The notes beneath the pieces were generated by a model that had not been told where the DNA came from, searched no databases, and worked only from the letters and a program-made list of their open reading frames with translations. This document shows positions 1-8,853 of a stretch of 64,000 nt of DNA, in pieces. The number at the start of each line of letters is the position of its first letter. Within the stretch, counting starts at the first letter, position 1. Both the position numbers and the translations under genes were made by a program. Origin of the DNA: Burkholderia sp. MS389 (GTDB lineage Bacteria > Pseudomonadota > Gammaproteobacteria > Burkholderiales > Burkholderiaceae); contig NZ_CP045994.1 in assembly GCF_016899425.1 (NCBI RefSeq), forward strand, positions 3,472,001-3,536,000, read 5' to 3'.

Positions 1-594
1 GCGATCCTCGAAGCCGCGAGCCGCGCGCCGTCGGGCACCAACATCCAGCCGTGGCGCGTGTACGTCGCGACGGGCGCCACGCGCGACGCGCTCGCCGCCG
101 CGCTCACCGCCGCCTACGACGACCCCGCGCGCGACGAGAAATACGTCGCCGAATACGACTACTACCCGCGCGAATGGGTGTCGCCGTATATCGACCGGCG
201 CCGCAAGGTCGGCTGGGACCTGTACGGCCTGTTGAACATCCGCCGCGACGAGAAGGCGCGCATGCATGCGCAGCACGCGCGCAATTTCCGTTTCTTCGAT
301 GCGCCGGTCGCGCTGTTCTTCACACTGGACCGGGTCATGACGCACGGCGCATGGCTGGACTGCGGGATGTTCCTGCAAGGCGTGATGACGGCCGCGCGTG
401 CCCGCGGCCTCGATACGTGCCCGCAGGCGGCGTTCGTGCCGTTTCACCGGATCGTCGCCGAACACCTCGACATTCCTGCGAACGAGCAGTTCGTCTGCGG
501 GATGTCGCTCGGCCATGCGGACCCGGACGCGATCGAGAACCGGCTCGTCACCGAGCGCGCGAGCGTCGCCGAGTTCACGCGCTTTTTCGCTTGA
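1..594 (+). CDS. Nitroreductase family protein, 5' end missing
   Basis: The frame is open from the first base of the window, so the true start lies upstream; 197 residues are visible. The first residues include SRAPSGTNIQPW, the FMN-phosphate binding motif (S-R-x-P-S-x-x-N-x-Q-P-W) near the N-terminus of nitroreductase-fold flavoenzymes. A GHADPDAIENR segment near the end is the usual C-terminal flavin-contacting stretch. Such proteins reduce nitro groups, quinones or similar acceptors with NAD(P)H in the cytosol; the substrate cannot be read from sequence. The fold is clear, the specific role is not. Confidence 0.85.
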   Translation, partial: AILEAASRAPSGTNIQPWRVYVATGATRDALAAALTAAYDDPARDEKYVAEYDYYPREWVSPYIDRRRKVGWDLYGLLNIRRDEKARMHAQHARNFRFFDAPVALFFTLDRVMTHGAWLDCGMFLQGVMTAARARGLDTCPQAAFVPFHRIVAEHLDIPANEQFVCGMSLGHADPDAIENRLVTERASVAEFTRFFA

Positions 595-741
595 AAATGC
601 ATGACGCGGCCCTACCTGCCGAGCAGGACCGCATCGTGCTTCGAACCTGGCGCGGCACGTCCCGTCACATCGCGACCGAAATCGATCGGGCGTAAGATGT
701 GCGTCCGTTCCCCGCTTTTCCCGAGTTTCCGGAGACGTTTC

Positions 742-1230
742 ATGCTGAAACACGGCCTGGCCGTCCTGCTTGCGAGCGTCGTGCTCGCCGCCCATGCGCA
801 GAGCCCCGCGCCGGCCGTCGTCGCATGGGAAATCCAGGTGGTGCGCGACGGTCAGACGATCGACACGTTCCAGCAAAACACCACCGTGGGCCAGTCCCGC
901 ACCGATACCCATCGCTATCCGTCGTCCGTGCCGGTCGGCTGCGGCAATGCCGCGCGCGTCGTGCCGACCGAGCGCGCGCGCTCGGTGACGGTCGCGCCGC
1001 TCGCCGTCGACGTCAGCGCGAATACCGTGTCGCTCGGGCTCGACGTGCAGGAAACGCTCGACGACGAAAACGCGACGCGTAGCGATCCGTGCGTGCCGGC
1101 GTCGCCGCGGCAAATCGTCGCGAGCCACCCCGGCCTGGCGGTCGGCGGCGACGCCTGGACCGACTGGACGCTCGTCGAGCAGCATCCGCATCTCGTGTAC
1201 CGCGTGCGCGCGCACGTCGCGAAGGACTGA
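742..1230 (+). CDS. Secreted hypothetical protein
   Basis: The protein has 162 residues. It starts MLKHGLAVLLASVVLAAHAQS, a typical Sec signal peptide with cleavage expected after AHA or AQS. The mature part holds two cysteines (in VGCGN and DPCVP) that could form a disulfide, consistent with a periplasmic location. ATG 742 is preferred because it creates the signal peptide; the frame is open further upstream but without one. It ends five bases before the EEP-family gene at 1236 and is probably cotranscribed with it. I do not recognise the family and assign no function. Confidence 0.7.
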   Translation: MLKHGLAVLLASVVLAAHAQSPAPAVVAWEIQVVRDGQTIDTFQQNTTVGQSRTDTHRYPSSVPVGCGNAARVVPTERARSVTVAPLAVDVSANTVSLGLDVQETLDDENATRSDPCVPASPRQIVASHPGLAVGGDAWTDWTLVEQHPHLVYRVRAHVAKD

Positions 1231-1235
1231 ACGTC

Positions 1236-2051
1236 ATGTCCGCCGACGCCCTCTCCTTGCCGTTCGCCGAGCCCCACGCCGCGCCCGACGAAATCACCGC
1301 CGTCAGCTGGAACCTGCACAAAGGGCGCTCGCCGCTCGGCTTCACCGCGTGGAACGCGATGCGCGACTGGATGCAGTCGACCCACGCCGACGTGTATTTC
1401 CTGCAGGAAGCGATGGCGCGCCGCATGCCGCGCCCGATGCTCGCACCGGGCTTCGGCGCGCCGATGGACGACACGGTCGACGACGTGTGGCATTGCCAGG
1501 CCACCGAGATCGCGCAGGCGCTCGACTGGCAGATCGCGCTCGGGCCGAACGTGTTCAAGCCGTCGTGGCGGCACGGCAACGCGATCCTGTCGCCGCATCC
1601 GCTCGACCTCGGCGGCCGCTGGGACATCTCCGCGCACCGCTTCGAGCGGCGCGGGCTGCTGGTCGCGCGCGCGACGCTCGCGGGCGCGCGGCCGGTGACG
1701 CTGCTGTGCGCGCACCTCGCGCTCACGCGCGCCGCGCGACTGCGCCAGATGCACTGGATCGCGCACTGGATCGTGCGCAACGCGGGCGACGGCCCGCTGA
1801 TGCTCGCCGGCGACTTCAACGACTGGCGCAACGATTCGGTCGCGCTGTTCGGCGAGATCGGGCTGTCCGAGGTCGCGACGCTGCTCGGCGAATCGGGCCG
1901 CACGTTCCCCGCGTTCTCGCCGGCGCTCGCGCTCGACAAGATGTTCGTGCGCGGCCTGACGCCGCTCGAATGGCGCGCGCCGTCCGGCGAGGCCGCGTGG
2001 CTGTCGGACCACCTGCCGTACATTGCGCGCCTGCGCCTCGATCCGCAGTAA
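1236..2051 (+). CDS. Endonuclease/exonuclease/phosphatase (EEP) family protein
   Basis: The protein has 271 residues and the metal-dependent EEP-fold motifs in order: SWNLHKG (first metal asparagine), FLQEA (metal glutamate), LLCAHLAL (catalytic histidine region), AGDFND (D-x-N motif) and a C-terminal SDHLPY (histidine of the His-Asp pair). It should be a Mg-dependent phosphodiesterase or phosphatase; similar genes often neighbour cardiolipin-synthase-like phospholipase D genes, but none is visible here. There is no signal peptide, so it is probably cytosolic. ATG 1236 lies five bases after the upstream stop. The substrate is not known. Confidence 0.85.
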   Translation: MSADALSLPFAEPHAAPDEITAVSWNLHKGRSPLGFTAWNAMRDWMQSTHADVYFLQEAMARRMPRPMLAPGFGAPMDDTVDDVWHCQATEIAQALDWQIALGPNVFKPSWRHGNAILSPHPLDLGGRWDISAHRFERRGLLVARATLAGARPVTLLCAHLALTRAARLRQMHWIAHWIVRNAGDGPLMLAGDFNDWRNDSVALFGEIGLSEVATLLGESGRTFPAFSPALALDKMFVRGLTPLEWRAPSGEAAWLSDHLPYIARLRLDPQ

Positions 2052-2357
2052 CGCGCGCGGCCGGCGGCGCCCCGGTCACGGCGCCGCCGGCGCGCGCCGC
2101 ATGCGCCGCGAATCACGCGGCCGACCAGCGAAAGCATGTTGAAAGGATATGTTGCGCCAAATCCGCGCAGCCGCGGGGGTCAAGCCCGCGATCCGCGTCG
2201 ACAGGGTAAAATAACCAGTTCCTCAAACGTCTGTCATCGAGAAGGCGCGTGTCCGACGCGCCAGCCGGCCGATCCGCGATCGGGCCGTCGCACTCGGTTT
2301 TTGCCCATTTTTTGGGCCCGTTACACGCGTTCGCCACGCGCGTCCGTTTTCAAAGCC
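2052..2357. other. Intergenic region upstream of fpr
   Basis: 306 bases without a convincing gene. The frame of fpr is open upstream, but that stretch has no family similarity and no good start. A TAAAAT hexamer around 2206 could be a -10 element without a clear -35. Nothing else was seen. Confidence 0.4.
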
Positions 2358-3128
2358 ATGAGCAAATACGACACCGCCACCGTCCAATCCGTCCATCACT
2401 GGACCGACACGCTTTTCAGCTTCACCTGCACCCGTGAGGCGAGCCTGCGCTTCAACAACGGCGAATTCACGATGGTCGGCCTCGAAGTCGACGGCAAGCC
2501 GCTCGCGCGCGCCTACTCGATCGTCAGCCCGAACTACGAAGAGCATCTCGAATTCTTCAGCATCAAGGTGCAGGACGGCCCGCTGACGTCGCGCCTGCAA
2601 CACCTGAAGGTGGGCGACACGGTGCTGATCGGCAAGAAGCCCACGGGCACGCTGGTCGCCGACAACCTGCTGCCGGGCAAGACGCTGTGGATGCTGTCGA
2701 CGGGCACGGGCCTCGCGCCGTTCATGTCGATCATCCGCGATCCGGACATCTACGACCGCTTCGACAAGGTGATCCTGACCCACACGTGCCGCCTGAAGGG
2801 CGAGCTCGCGTACATGGACTACATCAAGCACGACCTGCCGGGCCACGAGTACCTGGGCGACATCATCAAGGAAAAGCTCGTCTACTACCCGACGGTCACG
2901 CGCGAAGCGTTCGACAACGAGGGCCGGATCACCGACCTGATCGCGACGGGCAAGCTGTTCACGGATCTCGGCGTGCCGGCGTTCTCGCCGGAAAACGACC
3001 GCGTGATGCTGTGCGGCAGCACCGCGATGCTGAAGGACACGACCGAGCTGCTGAAGCAGGCCGGCCTCGTCGAAGGCAAGAACAGCGCACCGGGTCATTA
3101 CGTGATCGAGCGCGCGTTCGTGGACTGA
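2358..3128 (+). CDS. fpr: Ferredoxin/flavodoxin--NADP+ reductase
   Basis: The protein has 256 residues, the usual length of the bacterial Fpr subclass. It has the FAD-binding RAYSIVSP motif near residue 55, then the NADP-binding STGTGLAPFMSI motif near 115, and a MLCGS motif near 215. It moves electrons between NADPH and ferredoxin or flavodoxin in the cytosol and supports oxidative-stress defence and Fe-S or biosynthetic reductions. ATG 2358 gives the normal N-terminus MSKYDTATV. The C-terminus is YVIERAFVD, close to the usual end of this subclass. Two hairpins follow the stop and probably end the transcript. Confidence 0.95.
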   Translation: MSKYDTATVQSVHHWTDTLFSFTCTREASLRFNNGEFTMVGLEVDGKPLARAYSIVSPNYEEHLEFFSIKVQDGPLTSRLQHLKVGDTVLIGKKPTGTLVADNLLPGKTLWMLSTGTGLAPFMSIIRDPDIYDRFDKVILTHTCRLKGELAYMDYIKHDLPGHEYLGDIIKEKLVYYPTVTREAFDNEGRITDLIATGKLFTDLGVPAFSPENDRVMLCGSTAMLKDTTELLKQAGLVEGKNSAPGHYVIERAFVD

Positions 3129-3140
3129 TCGATCCCCTTC

Positions 3141-3173
3141 GGGCCTGTTCCCGCCAATAACGGGAACAGGCCC
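3141..3173 (+). other. Perfect 13-bp hairpin after fpr
   Basis: GGGCCTGTTCCCG (3141-3153) pairs perfectly with CGGGAACAGGCCC (3161-3173) around a 7-base loop. No U-run follows. It may stabilise the fpr mRNA 3' end or assist the terminator just downstream. Confidence 0.6.
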
Positions 3174-3191
3174 TCATTGCGCGTCATCAAG

Positions 3192-3219
3192 AACCGGAGC
3201 GAAAGCGCCGGTTTTTTTT
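3192..3219 (+). terminator. Rho-independent terminator of fpr
   Basis: AACCGG and CCGGTT form a stem enclosing a GCGAAAGC tip with one mismatch, and eight T residues follow directly (3212-3219). It lies 64 bases after the fpr stop. Confidence 0.85.
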
Positions 3220-3220
3220 C

Positions 3221-3578
3221 GTCCGCACTTGGCGAATTCGTAACAAACTGGGACCATTCCATCTCAAATAGTTACATTTGGATACGTCATCCCCGGGTGC
3301 TCGGGTGTCAGTGTTTTTCCTACAACACCTTCATTCCGATTATTCACATTTACCCTTAAATGTCCGCCTGACATGACCTTTTCAGAAATTTTGAGATATT
3401 ATTCGGCGCGCGTGGTTGCCGTTTGGATGAGCTTGAAAGGGTCGGATGCAAGTGTTACAAGACGTAACTTTTGTTACTTCGGCATGGGGCGATTCTCCGG
3501 CGGCGACCGTCATCGAAACGGCAGCCAGCCCACGCAGCCAGCCGGTGTCTGAACCGCTTTCTGACAGCAGGGAGAGTC
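3221..3578 (+). promoter_or_regulatory. AT-rich control region of the two-component pair, with GTTAC/GTAAC sites
   Basis: 358 bases of clearly lower GC than the surroundings. TTGAAA (3433-3438), a 17-base spacer and TACAAG (3456-3461) form a plausible sigma-70 promoter. GTTAC (3454-3458), GTAAC (3464-3468) and GTTAC (3473-3477) overlap its -10 and start region about one helical turn apart. Further copies lie at 3240-3244 (GTAAC) and 3271-3275 (GTTAC). This looks like an operator array. A short open frame at 3177-3359 inside it looks spurious. Confidence 0.5.
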
Positions 3579-4394
3579 ATGGATACGTCGCTTAACGCGC
3601 CCTCGGGCGCCCACGCCCCGTTCCCGTCGCGGCAGCGCATGCCTGGCCGCGCTGCTACTCCGTCGACGGCCGACGCCGCGTCGAAACGCGACGCGTCCGC
3701 CGCACGGATCGCGGCACTTTCCGCCCAGCTTCTCGCCGCCGACGAAGCGGCCCGCCGCCATCTGGCCGGCGAGCTGCACGACGGGCTCGGCGCCGAATTG
3801 ACCGCCGCCCGCTTCGCGCTCGCAAACGTTCAAACGTGGCTGCCGGCCGATGCGCCGGAAGGCTGCTTGCGCGCGCTGGCGCTGGCGCAGCAGGCGCTCG
3901 ACGCCGCGACCGACGCGAATCGCCGGCTCATCGACGAGCGCGACACGCCGGCGCTGGACGCCGGCATGGTCGGCGCGCTGGCGTCGTGGATCGACACCCA
4001 TGCGGCCCGCACGGGCCTGCGCACGAGCTTCGTGTGCGCGGCCGACGCCCGCCTGACGCAGCTCGCCGGCGCAAGCGCGCTCGCGGTGTTCCGCGTCGCG
4101 CAGGAAGCGTTGTCGAACGTCGCGAAACATGCCCGCGCGACGTCGGTCGACGTCCGGATCGCCACCGACGGCACGCACCTGTCGCTCAGTGTCGCCGACG
4201 ATGGGACCGGTTTCGCCCAGCGCCGCCGCAGCGGCTACGGCCTGGCCGGCATGCGCGCCCGGTGCGAGGCGTTCGGCGGCAGCTTCGAGGCGGCCACGCC
4301 GGCCACCGGCCGCGGCACGCGCGTCACCGCACGCTTCGCGTGGGATTCGCTGCTCGCGGTGCCGGTCGCGGCACGCCGCACGTCGCTTTCGTGA
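3579..4394 (+). CDS. Soluble NarL/UhpB-type sensor histidine kinase
   Basis: The protein has 271 residues. After a low-complexity N-terminus comes a HisKA_3 dimerisation region with phospho-acceptor His67 in GELHDGLGAEL, then an HATPase_c domain with the N-box EALSNVAKHA and the G-boxes DDGTGF and GYGLAGMRAR. There is no transmembrane segment and no recognisable sensory domain, so it probably senses a cytosolic cue or receives signals from a partner. ATG 3579 follows a GGGAGAG ribosome binding site. The response regulator starts 8 bases after its stop and is the expected partner. Confidence 0.9.
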   Translation: MDTSLNAPSGAHAPFPSRQRMPGRAATPSTADAASKRDASAARIAALSAQLLAADEAARRHLAGELHDGLGAELTAARFALANVQTWLPADAPEGCLRALALAQQALDAATDANRRLIDERDTPALDAGMVGALASWIDTHAARTGLRTSFVCAADARLTQLAGASALAVFRVAQEALSNVAKHARATSVDVRIATDGTHLSLSVADDGTGFAQRRRSGYGLAGMRARCEAFGGSFEAATPATGRGTRVTARFAWDSLLAVPVAARRTSLS

Positions 4395-4401
4395 GGTCGC
4401 G

Positions 4402-5058
4402 ATGAGCCTGAACATCCTGCTCGTGGACGATCACGCGATCGTCCGGCAAGGGATCCGCCAGTTGCTGATCGACCGCGGCATCGCGCGCGACGTGACCGAG
4501 GCCGAAAACGGCGGCGACGCGATGGCTGCCGTCGACAAGCAGGAATTCGACGTGATCCTGCTCGACATCTCGCTGCCCGACGCGAACGGCATCGAGGTGC
4601 TCAAGCGCCTCAAGCGCAAGCTCGCGCGTGCGCCGGTGCTGATGTTCTCGATGTACCGCGAGGATCAGTACGCGGTACGCGCGCTGAAGGCCGGCGCGGC
4701 CGGCTACCTGTCGAAGACGGTCAACGCCGCGCAGATGATCGGCGCGATCCAGCAGGTCGCGGCCGGCCGCAAGTACGTGAGCCCCGCGATGGCCGAGGCG
4801 CTCGCCGAATACGTGTCGTTCGAGAACGAACCGCTGCCGCACGAGAAGCTGTCCGATCGCGAATACCAGACGCTCTGCATGCTCGCGTCCGGCAAGCGGC
4901 TCACCGATATCGCGAACACGCTGTCGCTGTCGGTGAAGACGGTCAGCGTGTACCGGTCGCGGCTGCTCGAGAAGATGCGGCTGTCGAACAACGCGGAACT
5001 CACGTTCTACGTGATGAGCAATCGGCTCGTCGACATGGCGCCCACGGCCGGCGCCTGA
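4402..5058 (+). CDS. NarL/FixJ-family response regulator
   Basis: The protein has 218 residues: a receiver domain with the acidic pair VDDH, phospho-acceptor Asp55 in LLDISLPD, and conserved switch and lysine positions (MFSMYR, GYLSKT), then a LuxR-type helix-turn-helix around residues 150-205 with LTDIANTLSLSVKTVSVYRS. It is a DNA-binding activator or repressor paired with the histidine kinase directly upstream. Targets cannot be read; the repeated GTTAC/GTAAC sites before the kinase gene are candidates for autoregulation. Confidence 0.92.
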   Translation: MSLNILLVDDHAIVRQGIRQLLIDRGIARDVTEAENGGDAMAAVDKQEFDVILLDISLPDANGIEVLKRLKRKLARAPVLMFSMYREDQYAVRALKAGAAGYLSKTVNAAQMIGAIQQVAAGRKYVSPAMAEALAEYVSFENEPLPHEKLSDREYQTLCMLASGKRLTDIANTLSLSVKTVSVYRSRLLEKMRLSNNAELTFYVMSNRLVDMAPTAGA

Positions 5059-5299
5059 TCGCCCGGCCAGCCCCGCATTCGTCCGATCCGGCGACGCGGC
5101 GAACGCCGCGCCGCGCCGCGCTCGATCGCGCCCGCTTCGCCTCCGTTTCACCCCGTGTCGCGCGCAAACGCTTGTTTTTTCGGACGATTCCGCGACGCGC
5201 CGCTGCACCGCAACGGGGCTTGCACGCCAAATCGGCTAAAATTATCGGTTTTCACTCAGTCGGCGCGCCGTGCCCGCGCGTGCTGGCGATTCATCCGCA

Positions 5300-6706
5300 A
5301 TGTCTCTCTTCCGCAAGAAAAACGTCGATCGCATGATCGCCGGCGCGCAAGCCGCCGGGCTCAAGAAAGCGCTCGGCGCGATCGACCTCACGTTCCTCGG
5401 CATCGGCGCGATCATCGGCACCGGTATTTTCGTGCTGACCGGCACCGGCGCCGTTCAGGCCGGCCCCGCGCTGATGCTGTCGTTCGTGATCGCCGCGATC
5501 GCGTGCGGCCTGGCCGCGTTGTCGTATGCGGAGTTCGCGTCGTCGATCCCCGTCGCCGGCTCGATCTACACGTATTCGTACGCGACGCTCGGCGAGCTCG
5601 TCGCGTGGATCATCGGCTGGGATCTGATGCTCGAGTACGGCCTCGCGTCGTCGGCCGTGTCGGTCGGCTGGTCGGGCTATCTGCAATCGCTGCTGCAGGG
5701 CTTCGGGCTGTCGCTGCCGACCGTGCTGACGGCCGCGCCCGGCGCGGTGCCCGGCGTCACCACGTGGTTCAACCTGCCCGCGTTCCTCGTGATGATCGTG
5801 ATCACGACGCTGCTGTCGATCGGCATCCGCGAATCGACCCGCATCAACAACATCATGGTGTTCATCAAGGTGTCGGTCGTGCTGCTCGTGATCGCGGTCG
5901 GCCTGTTCCACGTGACGCCCGCGAACTGGAAGCCGTTCATGCCGCACGGCTGGAACGGCGTGTTCGGCGCGGCCGCCGTGATGTTCTTCGCGTTCATCGG
6001 CTTCGACGCGGTGTCGTCGGCGGCCGAGGAAGTGAAGAACCCGAAGCGCGATCTGCCGATCGGCATCATCGCGTCGCTCGCGGTGTGCGCGGTGCTGTAC
6101 GTGACGGTCGCCGCGGTCGCGACCGGCATCGTGCCGTCGGCCCAGTACGCGAACATCTCGCACCCGATCTCGTATGCGCTGCAGGTCGCCGGCGAGAAGT
6201 GGGTCGCGGGCTTCATCGATCTCGGCGCGGTGCTCGGCATGCTGACCGTGATCCTCGTGATGAGCTACGGCCAGACGCGCGTGATCTTCGCGATGTCGCG
6301 CGACGGGCTGCTGCCGGCGGCGCTGTCGCGCGTGCATCCGCGTTTCGCGACGCCGTTCCTGACCACCTGGCTGGTCGGCCTGTTCTTCGGGCTGATCGCC
6401 GCGCTCGTGCCGCTCAACGTGCTCGCCGAGCTGATCAACATCGGCACGCTCGCGGCGTTCTCGATGGTGTCGATCGCCGTGCTCGTGCTGCGCCGCACGC
6501 ACCCCGAGCTGCCGCGCGCGTTCCGCTGCCCGGGCGTGCCGGTGGTGCCGATCCTCGCGGTCGCGGCGTGCCTGTTCCTGATGCTGAACCTGCAGCCGGT
6601 CACGTGGGCCGCGTTCGGCATCTGGCTCGTGATCGGCCTCGTGATCTACTTCCTGTACTCGCGGCACCATTCGAAGCTCGCGCACGGTCACCCCGACGCG
6701 CACTGA
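5300..6706 (+). CDS. APC-superfamily (cationic) amino-acid permease
   Basis: The protein has 468 residues and about twelve hydrophobic segments. Near the N-terminus GIGAIIGTGIFVLTG is the substrate-binding first helix of the APC fold. The protein resembles the CAT-type permeases (YhdG-like): MFFAFIGFDAVSSAAEEVKNPKRDLP in the middle is their consensus motif, interrupted here only for length. It sits in the inner membrane and imports an amino acid, possibly a basic one. ATG 5300 begins MSLFRKKN, the usual cytosolic N-terminus. It stands alone between unrelated genes, with a hairpin after its stop. Confidence 0.88.
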   Translation: MSLFRKKNVDRMIAGAQAAGLKKALGAIDLTFLGIGAIIGTGIFVLTGTGAVQAGPALMLSFVIAAIACGLAALSYAEFASSIPVAGSIYTYSYATLGELVAWIIGWDLMLEYGLASSAVSVGWSGYLQSLLQGFGLSLPTVLTAAPGAVPGVTTWFNLPAFLVMIVITTLLSIGIRESTRINNIMVFIKVSVVLLVIAVGLFHVTPANWKPFMPHGWNGVFGAAAVMFFAFIGFDAVSSAAEEVKNPKRDLPIGIIASLAVCAVLYVTVAAVATGIVPSAQYANISHPISYALQVAGEKWVAGFIDLGAVLGMLTVILVMSYGQTRVIFAMSRDGLLPAALSRVHPRFATPFLTTWLVGLFFGLIAALVPLNVLAELINIGTLAAFSMVSIAVLVLRRTHPELPRAFRCPGVPVVPILAVAACLFLMLNLQPVTWAAFGIWLVIGLVIYFLYSRHHSKLAHGHPDAH

Positions 6707-6711
6707 GCGCC

Positions 6712-6743
6712 GTCATGGCGGCGCCTCCGCGGCGCGCCATGAC
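6712..6743 (+). terminator. Hairpin after the permease gene
   Basis: GTCATGGC (6712-6719) pairs with GCCATGAC (6736-6743), and GCGCC (6721-6725) pairs with GGCGC (6731-6735), with one bulged G. There is no U-run, so termination is uncertain. Confidence 0.4.
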
Positions 6744-6960
6744 GAACCCACGCGGGGCCCGTCGCGGCCCCGCACACCTTCTTTCCCCGAACCCTCCGCC
6801 AGCGCGCGATCACTGTCCGATCGTCGCGATCTCTTGCCCGATCGTCCGGATTTGCCGGCGCCGGCCCGCGCGCCGCCTGCACACGCGCGCCGAGCGGTTC
6901 ATAATCCCGCCATCGAACGACGGCGCCGCGCGGCGGCCCGTCCGGCAACAGGAAAACACG

Positions 6961-7986
6961 ATGGAAAGCGTCGATCTCGATGTACTGAAATCCAGCGCGC
7001 GCTGGCTCGAAGAAGGGCGCCGCGTGCTGCTCGTGACGGTCGTGAAGACATGGGGCTCGTCGCCGCGCCCCGAAGGCGCGATGCTCGCGGTGCGCGAGGA
7101 CGGCCTGGTGGTCGGCTCCGTGTCCGGCGGATGCATCGAGGACGACCTGATCGCCCGCGTGCATGCGAGCGGCATCGCGGCCGATGCGCGCCCGGAAGCG
7201 CTCAAGTACGGCGTGACGGCCGAGGAAGCGCACCGCTTCGGGCTGCCGTGCGGCGGCACGATCCAGCTCGTGCTCGAACCGCTCACGCGCGACAGCGGGA
7301 TCGCGGCGCTGTGCGCGGAAGTCGAGGCCGGCCGCCTTGTCACGCGCACGATGACGCTGGCGACCGGTCGCGCGTCGCTGTCGCCCGCGCAGGCGGCCGA
7401 CGGGCTCGCGTTCGACGGCGAACGGCTCGTGACGATCCATGGGCCGCGCTACCGGATGCTCGTGATCGGCGCCGGCCAGTTGTCGCGCTATCTGTGCCAG
7501 ATCGCGGTCGGGCTCGACTATCAGGTGACGGTCTGCGATCCGCGCGACGAATACACGGATGCGTGGGACGTGCCGGGCACGCGCGTCGTCCACACGATGC
7601 CCGACGATACGGTGCTCGACATGAAGCTCGATGCGCGTTCGGCCGTGATCGCGCTCACGCACGACCCGAAGCTCGACGATCTCGCGCTGATGGAGGCGCT
7701 GAAGACGCCCGCGTTCTACGTGGGCGCGCTCGGCTCGCGGCGCAACAACGCGGCGCGGCGCGAGCGGCTGCGCGAATTCGACCTGAGCGAAGGGGAACTG
7801 GCCCGGCTGCACGGGCCGGCCGGCATCTACATCGGCAGCCGGACGCCGCCGGAAATCGCGATCTCGATCCTCGCGGAAATCACCGCCGCGAAGAACAACG
7901 TGTCGCTGCCGACGATCCTGCAGGTCGAAGGCGCGAAGGCCGCGCGCGAAATCGCGGCGAACAGCGGCGCGGCCTGCGGGCTCTGA
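6961..7986 (+). CDS. XdhC/CoxI-family molybdoenzyme maturation-type protein
   Basis: The protein has 341 residues. The N-terminal XdhC/CoxI domain shows VKTWGSSPRPEGAML and VSGGCIEDDL; a C-terminal Rossmann-type domain has VIGAGQLSRYL and later GALGSRRNNAAR. Members insert sulfurated molybdenum cofactor into xanthine dehydrogenase and relatives and act as cytosolic chaperones. No xdhA or xdhB gene is nearby, so this is a stand-alone paralogue whose client enzyme is unknown. ATG 6961 is the first in-frame ATG with family similarity. Confidence 0.88.
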   Translation: MESVDLDVLKSSARWLEEGRRVLLVTVVKTWGSSPRPEGAMLAVREDGLVVGSVSGGCIEDDLIARVHASGIAADARPEALKYGVTAEEAHRFGLPCGGTIQLVLEPLTRDSGIAALCAEVEAGRLVTRTMTLATGRASLSPAQAADGLAFDGERLVTIHGPRYRMLVIGAGQLSRYLCQIAVGLDYQVTVCDPRDEYTDAWDVPGTRVVHTMPDDTVLDMKLDARSAVIALTHDPKLDDLALMEALKTPAFYVGALGSRRNNAARRERLREFDLSEGELARLHGPAGIYIGSRTPPEIAISILAEITAAKNNVSLPTILQVEGAKAAREIAANSGAACGL

Positions 7987-8047
7987 CCCGCGGCGGCGGG
8001 CGGCCGCGCGTGCGCCGGGCGCTGGCCCCGGCCGGCGCGACCGTCGG

Positions 8048-8782
8048 TCAGGTCAGGCCGGCGGCCAGCGCGGCGGCGACCGAACCGACCACCAGCACGA
8101 CGCCGACCGTGCGGCGCTTGTTCAGCTCGGTCCACAGCAGCACGCCCGTCAACGACAGCAGGATCAACGAGCCCGCGATCGTATCCATCAGCAGCACCCA
8201 GCCGAGATTCATCCCGACGCCGCGATGCAGGTTGTTCAGCGTCGTCAGGAACGTGTTGCCCGTGCGCTTCACCGACACGTAGCCGTTGCCCACCCAGTAT
8301 TCGCCCTGCAGGTTCTGGTGCGGCCCGAACACGCCGAATTGCCAGTGCTCGGGCTGCATCACGCGCTTGTCGCCCCACGCGACGGCCTGCGCGGGCTCCT
8401 TGCGCATGCGGCCCGGCTTGCCGTCGAAATGCAGCTCCTGCTGGAGCCACTTCATCATCGCGGCGGGCGTCTTCGGCACCGGATCCGGCAGCGCGATCTG
8501 CATCTCCTCGACCTGCGGCTCGCCGGTCGAGATCTTCAGCGGCGGCGCGCGGTGGTTCAGCACCACGCCCGTCACACCGAACAGCAGCCCGAGCACCGCG
8601 CCCCACAGCCCGACCCAGCCGTGCACCTTGCGCAGCCACTTGATGAAGGTCGCGCGGCGCGAGCGCCGGCGGCGCGCGGCGAGCTCGTCGTCGTTCAGCG
8701 GGCGGCCCGCCGGGTGCAGCACGGTGACGCCGGCGCGCGGCAGGCCCGTCTTGGGCGGGTCGATCGTTTCGGGCGCGTTCAC
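8048..8782 (-). CDS. PepSY-associated membrane protein, probably iron-regulated
   Basis: The protein has 244 residues, with a GTG start at 8782. A basic N-terminus leads to the first membrane helix after WLRKVHGWVGLWGAVLG, the PepSY_TM signature. A periplasmic stretch of about 110 residues follows, then LNNLHRGVGMN and two closely spaced C-terminal helices. Relatives often sit beside TonB siderophore receptors and are thought to help reduce or release iron at the inner membrane. A likely Fur site lies 72 bases upstream, which supports an iron role. No receptor gene is adjacent. It is convergent with the XdhC-like gene. Confidence 0.8.
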   Translation of the reverse strand: MNAPETIDPPKTGLPRAGVTVLHPAGRPLNDDELAARRRRSRRATFIKWLRKVHGWVGLWGAVLGLLFGVTGVVLNHRAPPLKISTGEPQVEEMQIALPDPVPKTPAAMMKWLQQELHFDGKPGRMRKEPAQAVAWGDKRVMQPEHWQFGVFGPHQNLQGEYWVGNGYVSVKRTGNTFLTTLNNLHRGVGMNLGWVLLMDTIAGSLILLSLTGVLLWTELNKRRTVGVVLVVGSVAAALAAGLT

Positions 8783-8809
8783 GCGAAGATATCCATTCGT
8801 TCAAAACGA

Positions 8810-8840
8810 CGGGCGGCGCGCAGGGAATGCGCGCCGCCCG
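8810..8840 (-). other. GC hairpin in the leader of the PepSY gene
   Basis: CGGGCGGCGCG (8810-8820) and CGCGCCGCCCG (8830-8840) form a perfect 11-bp stem with a 9-base loop. Read on the minus strand it is followed by TCGTTTTG. It could be a weak terminator for RNA coming from the flagellar genes or an element in the PepSY leader. Confidence 0.5.
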
Positions 8841-8853
8841 GGCAACATGAAAA

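Noticed and set aside
3177..3359. 60-codon frame in the AT-rich region after fpr
   Set aside because: It begins inside the terminator hairpin region, has no ribosome binding site and overlaps the control region of the next operon.
5155..7986. Long plus-strand frame running through the permease gene into the XdhC-like gene
   Set aside because: Only its last third (from ATG 6961) codes a protein. The first two thirds are an Arg-rich out-of-frame reading of the permease.
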